A model generated the notes under the pieces. That model saw only the letters and a list, made by a program, of their open reading frames with translations. It was not told the origin of the DNA and did no database searches. Made by a program: the position numbers and the translations under genes. From Gremmenia infestans (Eukaryota > Ascomycota > Leotiomycetes > Helotiales > Hamatocanthoscyphaceae): a DNA stretch of 64,000 nt. This document shows, piece by piece, positions 55,606-64,000 of the stretch; positions within the stretch are counted from its first letter, which is position 1; each line of letters begins with the position of its first letter. The stretch spans positions 372,001 to 436,000 of the forward strand of contig JAFEVB010000026.1 of NCBI GenBank assembly GCA_032629725.1, read 5' to 3'.

Positions 55606-56030
55606 CAGAGATATACGCCTTGTAGAAACGGCGATGTTCAAGAAGCAGGAAGGTGGTGTTTGAAATATCATGTGTTTGTGATGACCCCACTTAGGTAAGA
55701 TAAATCTGGCGTTGTATAGGAACTTGGATATAGGGAAATGGGACTGTAAATGGAGTACTTGAGGGGGAACAAGGACGGGATCTGATCAAAAAAATGTATT
55801 CTGGGATGAATAAGGAATTTGGAGTACCTGAGGCAGGGACAAGGACGAGAATTGATGGGAAAATGTATCTTGGAAGGAAATAGGAATATGTACCACTCGT
55901 GAAAAAATCCCGCTAAAACACTAAAGGCAAAACTTAGCTCGCTTCTTGGGAATTCCACGTTTCCACCCAGTCATCCAATTCATCAATTCATATCAAATCA
56001 TTCAAACATACCTCCCCGCCCTTTCCCCCT
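55606..56030. other. Convergent intergenic region with a 69-bp tandem duplication
   Basis: No gene. Two diverged copies of a unit starting GGAGTAC(T/C)TGAGG lie head to tail at 55752-55820 and 55821-55889. Confidence 0.65.
55752..55889 (+). repeat. 69-bp tandem duplication
   Basis: Both copies contain GGAGTAC.TGAGG, ACAAGGACG, AAAATGTAT and a closing TAGGAAT or TAAGGAAT, in the same order with a period of 69 bp. Confidence 0.7.
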
Positions 56031-57637
56031 TCAACCGATCTTCTTCTCCAACTTCTTCAAGAACCCCCCTACACCCTTCTCCAACTGCCCTGCGCGCTCC
56101 TCCAACTTCCCCCTTGCAGGCTTACTCGGCTTCACCTTCCCAATCGCCTCGCCCTCCGTCGGTCGGTAGACTTGCTGATGAATACTGTAATCAGCGCCTA
56201 GGGGCACTGTATGGCTCAGGCTCGGATTATAGTTAAATTGCGAGAAACCGCCTGGTGGGGGTGGCGCGCTGGGTGTGTAGGGTTGGCCGGGCGAGTAGAG
56301 ACCTGGTGTTGACATCCCTGGTGGAAGACCCGGGGATCCAGGATAGTTTGCGTATTGGGTTACTGGGGGGGAGGCTGGGTGTGCTTGGTATGCTGGCGGC
56401 GCCGGGGGTGGAGGTAGGGAGGCGGGTGGTGAGGGGATGCTAGACGCGGGGGAGTGGGAGTATGGGGGTGTGGGTTTTGGTGCCGCGGGTGGTGGCGCGA
56501 AGGAGTGCGCGTAGGGTGATTGGAGACCTGCTGAGGGAGGCGGTTGGCTGAATTGTGATTGCAAACCTGCGGATGGTAGAGGCTGGCCGAATTGTGATTG
56601 TAGACCTGCTGATGGAAGAGGCTGACTGTATGGTGATTGTAACCCTGCTGAGGGAGGAGGCGCGCTTGCTACTGGCGGTCCCGGGAAGTAGCTTTGTTGT
56701 GATGCGGCTTGTGGTGGTCCGGAGAAGCCTCCGGGATTTTGAAATGGAACGCCATAGGTCTGGCCCTGGTCTGAAGTCGCGGCTGCTACGAGAGGATTTC
56801 CGGCTCCATCTTCTAGGGGTGGTGTCTTGACCCGGTGTTGAATAACTTCAGGGGCTGCTGGAGCTGCGGGGTTATATGCCATTGGGGCGAAGTTGGAGGC
56901 TTCTTGGCTTTGTGGGGTAGCCGAGATTGGAGGTCCGGGGAAAGATGATGCGGGCGCAGTTCGAGAATCTCTCGTACGACCTTGTTGATACGATGGATCT
57001 GTGATGGCCACATTCTCCAACTGCTGTACCACTGGGCTCATTTCGTTCTGGTGTGGGGGAGGGGCAACGGGTTCATCTAGAACAGCTACTTGCTGCTGAG
57101 GTAGAACCCTCCGAACCCCGTTCAAAAATTGGAGAGCATCCTCCTTTGTCCAGAAATATATATCCACGGTATGAAGTTTATACATATATTTCCTATCGTT
57201 CTTTGGATCGAATGTGGGGAGGTGCCATTCTTTGCTATCGGCTGGAGCATGGGCATAGGTTTGACTTGGGCCATCAACAGTCAATGTGATCAAAGTGGAA
57301 TGTTTATACGAGTATTGAACGTGTGCGCCGTCGAGATCTGCACATATTAGCAAGCTGATGTCGAGGCTCTGACGTAGGATACTAACGCCCATTAAAAGCA
57401 TCTTGTTCTGGTGTCCCAGCATTGTTTGCGACCTCTATCCGTGCCCTTCTCTGCGAAGCGTTTTCAAAGAGGTAAACGTATGAACCCTTATCGAATCGAT
57501 GATGGGGGGGTTTGGCTGAAGGAGAGCCATAGTAATAATGTAAATCGGCGAAGCTGTTTCCTGTCAGATGTATAAGGCTGAGGGACGAACCAAGCTTACA
57601 GTGTCGCCACAAGTTCTTCTCCAGGCCGTGCTGCCAT
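56031..57637 (-). CDS. Proline-rich protein with a conserved N-terminal domain and 13-residue repeats, 503 aa
   Basis: Exons 57637..57600 (MAARPGEELVATL), 57553..57387 and 57337..56031. The joins give VATLFADLHYYYGSP and DAFNGHLDGAHVQYSYKHS. The first 135 residues look folded and conserved (SYVYLFENASQRRARIEV, YKLHTVDIYFWTKEDALQFL), perhaps PH- or WH1-like, but I cannot name the domain. The middle is Pro/Gln/Ser-rich with four copies of a PSAGLQSxxxQPL-type repeat at about 56520-56680. The C-terminus is a basic amphipathic helix (KLEERAGQLEKGVGGFLKKL). It is probably a scaffold or adaptor. The second acceptor (AAACAG, not the upstream TGACAG) was chosen because only it keeps frame. Confidence 0.75.
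56520..56680 (-). repeat. Four 39-bp in-frame repeats in the Pro-rich gene
   Basis: They encode PPPSAGLQSPYSQ, PLPSAGLQSQFGQ, PLPSAGLQSQFSQ and PPPSAGLQSPYAH, differing at a few positions. The inner copies are most alike, which suggests unequal crossing-over or slippage. Confidence 0.85.
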
Positions 57638-58798
57638 CGTGTCTGTAGCTCAGCCGGCGATTACTTGTGCGGAGAAAGAAAGAGATAGCAAGATAAAAGG
57701 ACTTTGTCTGCGTTTCAAAAGTGGAAAATGGAGAGAGATATACTTGTAGACGAAAAGTAAAACGAGCGCGACTTACCGTGTGTGGGATGGAGGGGTCGCG
57801 ATCTATCTTTACTGAGGTGCACCTTGTTCGGCGGTAAGCTGCATTGACGTTGACCAATGAGGCTCTACGAGTATAAATAGTTTAGAGATATTAAGCGCGT
57901 GGGAGAAATATCCACAGCGGCGGCTCCCGAGTTTCTTCAACACCACGACTCAGACTGACCCCTTAGAGTTCCCTTCGTACAATTGGACGTGAAAAGTCTT
58001 CAAAACTAACTCTAATGAGGCTCAATAAATTAGGAGCATCGGCGCCGTTTAGGGCACAAAGGGCTAGAATTAGCCACGTTTGCCGCAACCCGGCGACAAA
58101 TTATATGTCGTGCCGTTGTACAAAGCAGAAGCTTGTATTCATATGGTTACACTGTGTAACAATTCAATGCCAATACAGAGCAGGTGGATGCGCCCAGCAA
58201 GTATTGTTGGTGTGAGCAGGCAAAATGAATTATAGTAAAAGCAGAAGTCCTGAAAGGACTGGCAAGGAAAGTACGAAGAAGGGAAATCGTCATCACGTGA
58301 CAGCTATATACTTTGATACAAACACTATCTTACTTTGTATGAGGTGGGTGAAAAGACTTAGAAAAACGAAGATTTAGATATATATCTAAAATTTTCAAGT
58401 TGAAGATAAATAAGTATTTAATTCTTGAACTGGCTGGCTACGCTATGCTATTGACAAATTCTCGGCTCCATAGAAGTTCCGATCCGATTTCCGTTCGTCG
58501 GAAGAACTTTATTTTTTGCGCGACTCTACAAACATAACCTCTTCGACATCAAGCCAACAGCCAAGACCAATTGCAAGCTCCACGTTCACTCACTCGACAT
58601 CTAAATACCAACGCATTCAAAGGTACATCATCCGCCTCTTCCCAAAGCTACCAAACCCACCAGCTAACGCCAACCAGCCGCGCAATTACCATCAACTCGA
58701 ATCTCCCCATCTAGTGTCTATTCCCCCTCTGCGCCCGCGCGGGCCCCCAACTCCCCACGCAAGGCCAACAACCTTTCATCTTACCAACCTACCCCAAA
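57638..58798. promoter_or_regulatory. Divergent intergenic region
   Basis: Upstream sequences of the Pro-rich gene (minus) and uS8m (plus). The segment 58300-58460 is very AT-rich. A CT-rich stretch just before 58799 fits a fungal core promoter or leader. No gene seen. Confidence 0.45.
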
Positions 58799-59287
58799 AT
58801 GTCTCTCGTACACCTCGCAAACGTCTGCTCGCACCTTCAAAATGCCTCCAAAGCGCGGTTGGGCCTGACATCCATCCCCTCGACCAACCAACTACTCACC
58901 CTCTCGCTGGCGCTCCAATCCGCTGGCTTCCTCTCTTCCGTCACCCGCGCAGGCCTCACTCCTCCTCCATTGAACTCTGAAACCAGATACGAACCGGAGC
59001 CTGTCACGCAGGAGAATGTTAGTACTAGGAGGCTTTGGCTGGGACTGAAATATTGGGATAATCGAGCGGTGTTGAGCGAGATGAGTATGGTTAGTAAGCC
59101 GACGAAGAGAGTTTGGATGGATGTTGAGAGCTTGGGACGGATTGTTAGGGGGAGGGAGGCTGGGTTTGTGAGGGGCTTGACGAGGCCGGGGGAGTGTTTG
59201 TTTGTGTCTACGGATAGGGGCGTGATGGAGGCGAGGGAGTGTGTTGAGAGGAGGGTTGGGGGGATGCTACTTTGTCGGGTTCTGTGA
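58799..59287 (+). CDS. Mitochondrial small-subunit ribosomal protein uS8m, 162 aa
   Basis: A single exon, ATG at 58799 in the context CCAAAATGTC. It begins MSLVHLANVCSHLQNASKAR, as in fungal mitochondrial uS8 (MRPS8 type), then GLTSIPSTNQLLTLSLALQSAGF. The C-terminal half keeps the uS8 RNA-binding core ending CLFVSTDRGVMEARECVERRVGG and LLCRVL. There is no long targeting peptide, as usual in this family. It acts in the mitochondrial 37S ribosomal subunit and binds the small-subunit rRNA central domain. Length and ends fit the family; confidence is high. Confidence 0.92.
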   Translation: MSLVHLANVCSHLQNASKARLGLTSIPSTNQLLTLSLALQSAGFLSSVTRAGLTPPPLNSETRYEPEPVTQENVSTRRLWLGLKYWDNRAVLSEMSMVSKPTKRVWMDVESLGRIVRGREAGFVRGLTRPGECLFVSTDRGVMEARECVERRVGGMLLCRVL

Positions 59288-60729
59288 GGAATAGATGGAT
59301 GTATGGAAGAGAATGGCAAGTCGAGACACGCTAGGCAAGAGAGATGAGTGGACACGGGGAAGGAAATGAGGTGTAGGATATGAAGAATGCATGGATGGCG
59401 TTTGCATATTGATCCGGAAGAGGATGTGTATATAATATATGTGTAGAAAGCCATGTACAGCACGTAACATGCTTTCTTAGTTGAGAGGCACCAACACTAC
59501 TCCCATCCGTTCACAGTTACGATTGATTTATATTCCTTGTCTACCATCACATCTAGATCTCATTTTTCCAGCAATCAAGCTTCAAGGGCTACATTCAAAT
59601 CTTAACTGAGGAGCCACACCACGAGTTCCTATAATCTTGCATATTGCAGTAGAGTGAGAAGTTGGGAATAGCTTTACATTCTCGTCTTAATCTTGTAGAA
59701 TGCAATAAAACTTGAAAACTACTCGAAGAGTACAGCGGTCAAGCAATACAATAGAATAGAGAGCGGTCAGTAAGGTACATTTCTCACCTCCAAATCCAAG
59801 CATGAGTAAAGAAGGATTCTAGATGAAAGAAGGTAATTGGAGTTGAGCAACAAATTTCGATTACTGATATATATCGGTTGCAAAGAGGCAAGCTCAATGC
59901 CTTCAAATACTCCTTTAACTTATGCGAAATGCAATTCAAATTATATACTTCGTACACTGCCAAAACAGGCCAGCCAGCCATAAGTGAATTGTACCTTTTA
60001 TCATCGGAAGTGTTCGGAATTTGATGAGCTGCCTGCTAAGAATCTTAGGATATTGTGAGTTGAGGAACAGAGTATGATTGCTGATGAACGGGTAAAGAGA
60101 GGAAGAGTTGTGAATAGCTTCATTTTCGATTTGCGAAGTGCAACAAAACTATCCGTAATACCTAGATAGGCAGCGCATTCGCAGCAAAATATCATCCCAA
60201 GTACTGAAAGCCCCCTCTCCCGATTCTCTCACCGGCAGTTGGCTTTGGAGAGCGGTGGGCCAGGAACAAAGTATAATTGCTGATGAAGGCGGTAAAGAGG
60301 GAAAGAGTTGGGAATAGCTTCATTTTCTGTTTGAAGATTTGCGAAGTGCAATAAAGAAACTTAATACCTAAATAGGCAGTGCGATTACTGAGGAATATCA
60401 TCCCAAGTATAGAATAGAAAACCCCCCCGACTCACTTGTACCTGGCAGTTGGGGTTGGAGGGACCAACGAACAGAAATGCAACAACATATTTGGACAACG
60501 TCAAATTCGAATAGTCGTCATGAATTAGAATATCTTTCCAGAGTCAAAATCGAGAGCAAGTAATAATAGGGTCCTTGGGAAGGTTTGAGCCTTACAATCA
60601 ACGGCATGACAGGCAAAGGAAACATTGTGTTTTGGGCAAAGCACTATAAAAGTGAATACCAGAACTTTTCTCCGAATCTCGAAACTTTTCTATTCCCAAG
60701 TATATACAACGACGTATATACAAACACAT
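59288..60729. other. Intergenic with degenerate tandem repeats of about 200 bp
   Basis: No gene. 59.64-60.49 kb contains three or more diverged copies of a unit with GTTGGGAATAGCTTCATTTTC, TGCGAAGTGCAA and ATCATCCCAAGTA. Short minus frames here are copies of each other and not genes. Confidence 0.6.
59999..60490. repeat. Degenerate tandem repeat, unit about 190-210 bp
   Basis: Copy 1 at about 59999-60190, copy 2 at about 60191-60400, and a partial copy at 60401-60490. Shared landmarks in order are ATCATCCCAAGT, GGCAGTTGG.(T)TTGGAG, ATTGCTGATGAA, GGTAAAGAG, GAATAGCTTCATTTTC, TTTGCGAAGTGCAA and TAATACCTA.ATAGGCAG. More distant matches occur at 59640-59720 and 59825-59950. Confidence 0.75.
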
Positions 60730-61861
60730 TTATAAACGTCTCAGGATATCTTCAACCACCTCAGTAGTCTTGGCACTCCCTCCCAAATCTGGACTCAGAA
60801 GCTTTCCCTCCTCCAAGTTCCCATCAACAGCAGCGTAGATCTTGGCAGCAGCAGTCTCTTCATTGAGGAATTCCAGCATGAGAGCCACACTCCTCAACGT
60901 CGCAATGGGGTTGGCAATATTCTGACCCATGATGTCTGGTGCGCTACCATGACATGGCTCTCCAATTGCAAACCCTTCTCCAACATTGGCACTCGGAACA
61001 AGACCTAGAGATCCAACAAGCGCGGCAGCTCCATCTGACAGAATGTCTCCGTACAAGTTCGGCGCAACGATAACATCGTACGTCTCTGGTTGACGGAAAA
61101 GCTTGTAAACCATAGAATCCACAATCTGCTCCTCAACACCAACACTCCCGAACTTCGCTGCAGCCAGCGCCTCTCTCGCCGTAGACCTAAATAGCCCATC
61201 CGTTTGACTCAACACATTCGACTTGTGCGTAATCGTTACCAGCGGGCTCTTGTGTATACTTTGCGTACCCGCATCTCTAATCTTTTGCCTCATAAGTGCA
61301 ATCTCGCCAGCCATTGTAGCAATTCTAAAAGAAGCCTTCTCGCTGATCCTCTTGATAGCCTCCGCGACCTTGCCCTCGGGCGTATCATAAGTCTTCTCCT
61401 CCTTGACATACAAATCCTCCGTATTCTCCCTTACGATCACCATATCAATCGGGTTCTTCGCCGTCATAACGCTCTTGACCGGTCGCACATTGGCATACAG
61501 ATCAAGGCGTTTGCGTAAGGCGACGATAGGGGAAGAGTAGCCTTTCACAGTTTTCGAAGGAGAGGAAACGGCGCCAAAGAGTGCACCATCGCATTCGTTC
61601 CTGAGAATTTCGACAGTCTTGTCCGGGAGAGCAGCACCGGTTGTCTCGAAGGTTTCGAAGCCCGCTTTGAGGTCTACGAATTCGAATTTCAGCTTGAGGG
61701 ACGCGGGGAGAGCTTCGAGGATGCGACGGCCGGCGGGGATGACTTCTTTGCCAATGCCATCACCGGGGATGAGGCCTGTAAATGGTCAATTAGCTGAGTT
61801 GTAGAGCTGACATTGGGCAGTTAGGAGTCTACTTACCTATGCGTAAAGTTCTTGTTGCCAT
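60730..61861 (-). CDS. LYS12: Homoisocitrate dehydrogenase (lysine biosynthesis), 356 aa
   Basis: Exons 61861..61837 (MATRTLRI) and 61775..60730; the 61-bp intron splits a Gly codon. It oxidatively decarboxylates homoisocitrate to 2-oxoadipate with NAD in the fungal alpha-aminoadipate pathway, in mitochondria. Visible are the N-terminal GLIPGDGIGKEV, the substrate Arg stretch RKRLDLYANVRPVKS, the Tyr loop ENTEDLYVKEE, the Lys site ITHKSNVLSQTDGLF, metal Asp residues in VDSMVYKL and YGDILSDGAAAL, and the NAD-site HGSAPDI. The RLDLYANVRP context and overall length fit LYS12 rather than isopropylmalate or isocitrate dehydrogenase. No long transit peptide is visible. It is divergent from the gene at 62552. 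Confidence 0.92.
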
Positions 61862-62551
61862 TGTTGCGTGGTTGGAGAAAGAGAGGGATACTGCGATGTC
61901 GGCCCAAATTTCTGAAGCTCTTGCTCTTGCTATCTCGGCATTGCAAACCCCTGGTTGGGCGTGGTAAAAGTAGACCTTGGCGTGTGTATATAAACTCTGC
62001 TCTCAGAAGAATCAACGGAGCTATTATAATGACCCATATTTTCTATACGGAACGCTTCGGCAGCCAGAGCCCCTTTTATTTCTGCATCAAATCTCCCCCG
62101 CCAAAAGATGCCGAATTGATTCGCGACGGTGAGCTGCCCCTGCATAATAAAAGTCTCCAGATGTTACTTTCGAGACACCCAGTGTACGATCCACGAACTA
62201 CTTCCATCTGAACAAAACAGCTTCTTCTATTTCCCCATTTTCCCAAAGCTTATTCCTTCATCGCATCAGCGAACTCCCAGATATTAAATTTCGCGTTGTT
62301 TACGATATACCGTGTCGCGTACTATTTACCCGTTTGTTGCTTTACCTTCTCGTTCGTACACTCCTAGAAATCTGGCCATCACTTTTCCAGGAACGCAAAC
62401 ACAACGCCGCAATATTGTTACTTCCTGGATAGTAGTTGTATCTACTACAGACTCGGGGCTTCGTTCCAGAATCAGTATACCGAATATTCATAACTTCCTT
62501 GGTACAAGGAAGACACTGTTACATTTTGCTACCTAACACTATACTATACAA
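61862..62551. promoter_or_regulatory. Divergent promoter region of LYS12 and the gene at 62552
   Basis: 690 bp with no gene. I looked for a cross-pathway (TGASTCA) site and found none in the spacer; one match lies over the donor of the neighbouring gene's intron (about 62650) and may be coincidence. Confidence 0.45.
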
Positions 62552-64000
62552 ATGTCGGGAGGTGTCCGCAACCTACGCGCCATGTTCGAGATCAAAGATC
62601 CGGCAGATCCTCCAGACCGAGGACGTTCACCAGGTGCTAGTTCATTGGGTGAGTCATTTCACTGAACTTTTTGTACCAGGCTGATAGTCTTCAGGTGGTG
62701 CCAGCAGTGGCACCTCGCCTCGACCACTATCGAAAGTCCGGACAAGTTTTGTGGCAGTTGGAGGAAGTGGGCAAGTGGGCTCGGGATTGAAGAGGGATAC
62801 AAGCGGTGAACCGAGCATGACAAGACGGCGAACAAGTTTCAGTATCGATGAGACAGATAATCCTAAGGCTACCGCCGAAAGGAAACAATCGATTGCTACC
62901 GAGCTCGATGCCAGGAAACGCAGCTCGTTTGTGGAGGAAACAATACCGGAGACGGCAGTAGAGACACCGGCAATCGAACTGGACAGACAGTTGGGACATG
63001 GAAGTGGACTGGCCAAGACAAATAGTACGAAGCCTGTTGTGCTCAAGGAGGAGAAGAAGGCAGGTCCTCCGGCACATACAAATGGGAATTCGAGGCCTAC
63101 GATAGCAAAGACAGTGGAGAAGCCAGCAAGCAAGACGGCAAAACCGGCTCCTATAGCTACGGCGAGAACATCTGCGACGCTTAAAGCATCCCCAACAAAG
63201 ACACCACTTCCCAAGTCACCACTACCAAAAACGCCAACAACGCCTAGTAAGAGAGAGGCTCCTAGAAAGGTCGCGGAGATGAAGGTGGAGAAAAAGGTGG
63301 AGAAGAAACCCAGCAAAGCTACATTGGCACCTCGCCATAGCTCGAAACCACCTACAAGTCGAGCAACGACAGCTTCATCCGCTGCGGTTAGTAAGACAAA
63401 AATTGCAGCCTCTCCACCGCCTCAGACAGGATTCAAGAAGCCAAGACCAAGGTCACCAACCAAGCCAATCAAGCTCCCAGCATCTCTCACTGCACACACG
63501 GCTTCATCTGGATCCAAGACCACCAACTCGCCTCCAGCACCAGCTCGTCAATCACTAAGCCGTGCCTCTGGCAATGCCCAGCATACAAATGCCCTACATG
63601 CGCATCAAGCTGCATCCCGCTCTCCGAGTCGAGCAAGCACCGTCTCAAAGTCATCCACCGGGACCCGCAAACCCTCAACCCTCTCCAGCAGCGGCAGGCC
63701 ATCTCTCGGTCCTCCTCCGGCTCCAAAGAGACCAGCCTCGCGTCAAAGCCTGGGGCATCAGCCTGCACCAGCCGACGACTCTTTTCTTGCGCGCATGATG
63801 CGGCCTACTACTTCTTCCGCTAGCAAGACATCAGCGCAGCCTACGACACCTCCGACTAAAGCGCCGGTTGTTCATAAGGTTGTGAAGGATGGACCGCCGA
63901 AGATGGCGAGTATGGCAGCCAAGCCGAAGGAGGTTGTAAAGAATGTTGTGAAGACGGCCAAGGCGGTGGAGAAGAAGGTTGAGGCTGCTGCGCCTATCCC
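62552..64000 (+). CDS. Basic Lys/Pro/Ser-rich protein, 3'-incomplete at the window edge
   Basis: Exons 62552..62648 and 62695..beyond 64000; the 46-bp intron (GTGAGT...TTCAG) rejoins a Gly codon. The N-terminus MSGGVRNLRAMFEIKDPADP is well formed. It is followed by at least 430 residues that are basic and disordered, with SPTK/TPxK-type motifs (ASPTKTPLPKSPLPKTP) and Lys-Val-Glu repeats (KVEKKVEKKPSK, VVKNVVKTAKAVEKKVEA). The composition resembles microtubule- or actin-associated or bud-neck proteins and some mucin-named fungal predictions, but no domain is certain. The frame stays open to the last base. Confidence 0.75.

Noticed and set aside
58837..59463. Minus-strand frame of 208 codons opposite uS8m
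   Set aside because: It is antisense to a clearly conserved ribosomal protein, with low-complexity Ser/Pro composition typical of shadow frames.
62654..63316. Minus-strand frame of 220 codons
   Set aside because: It is antisense to the basic Lys/Pro-rich protein; its hydrophobic Val/Phe/Leu composition is what antisense of Lys/Ala/Thr codons gives.
1..64000. Secondary-metabolite gene cluster
   Set aside because: There is no polyketide synthase, peptide synthetase, terpene cyclase or cluster regulator; the dioxygenase and transporter alone do not make a cluster.
1..64000. tRNA genes
   Set aside because: I scanned by eye for B-box GGTTCRANNCC and acceptor-stem pairing and found nothing convincing. 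A tRNAscan run would settle it.

Overview
The window looks like nuclear DNA of a filamentous ascomycete (Pezizomycotina). The evidence is short introns (about 45-65 bp) with GT...AG ends and CTAAC-type branch sites, a FluG homologue, Clr5-domain and 2EXR-domain proteins, an alpha-aminoadipate lysine gene (LYS12 type), and decayed copies of fungal multigene families. A leotiomycete is my best guess from overall flavour, but nothing in the window proves it. I saw no tRNA, rRNA, CRISPR array, bacterial operon or polyketide/peptide synthase. All exon joins are by eye, from frame continuity and splice signals.

Layout. 0-7 kb: the last exon of the ribosome-assembly GTPase Nog2, three unrecognised genes, and a 477-bp inverted-repeat (MITE-like) element in an AT-rich gap. 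7-15.5 kb: a gene relic carrying one copy of a dispersed repeat, a kinesin whose motor half is open but whose 5' half is broken, then a divergent pair of an UNC93-like transporter and a TauD-type dioxygenase. 15.5-24.8 kb: three 2EXR-family genes that I read as sharing a KH-like C-terminal segment; one has lost both EXR signatures. 26-34.5 kb: a single-pass membrane protein with two PPxY motifs, three relics, and a dynamin-like GTPase. 35.5-41.3 kb: a three-exon FluG-type gene with a strong hairpin in its first intron, and a secreted SGNH/GDSL hydrolase with fibronectin-III repeats. 41.9-46.8 kb: two genes that share an undescribed module of about 190 residues, one of them a Clr5 protein carrying it twice. 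46.8-54.8 kb: an 8-kb stretch with no recognisable gene, rich in 5-6 bp microsatellites and TACTCCGTA motifs. 54.8-64 kb: a Ser/Thr-rich protein, a Pro-rich protein with four 13-residue repeats, mitochondrial ribosomal protein uS8m, a degenerate tandem repeat of about 200 bp, homoisocitrate dehydrogenase, and the start of a long basic Lys/Pro/Ser-rich protein that runs off the edge.

How it fits together. The window mixes conserved housekeeping genes (NOG2, uS8m, LYS12, dynamin, FluG) with accessory, fast-evolving material. No single pathway joins the genes. The most unusual content is the 2EXR plus KH-like cluster with its detached relic, the duplicated Clr5-associated module, and the half-decayed kinesin.
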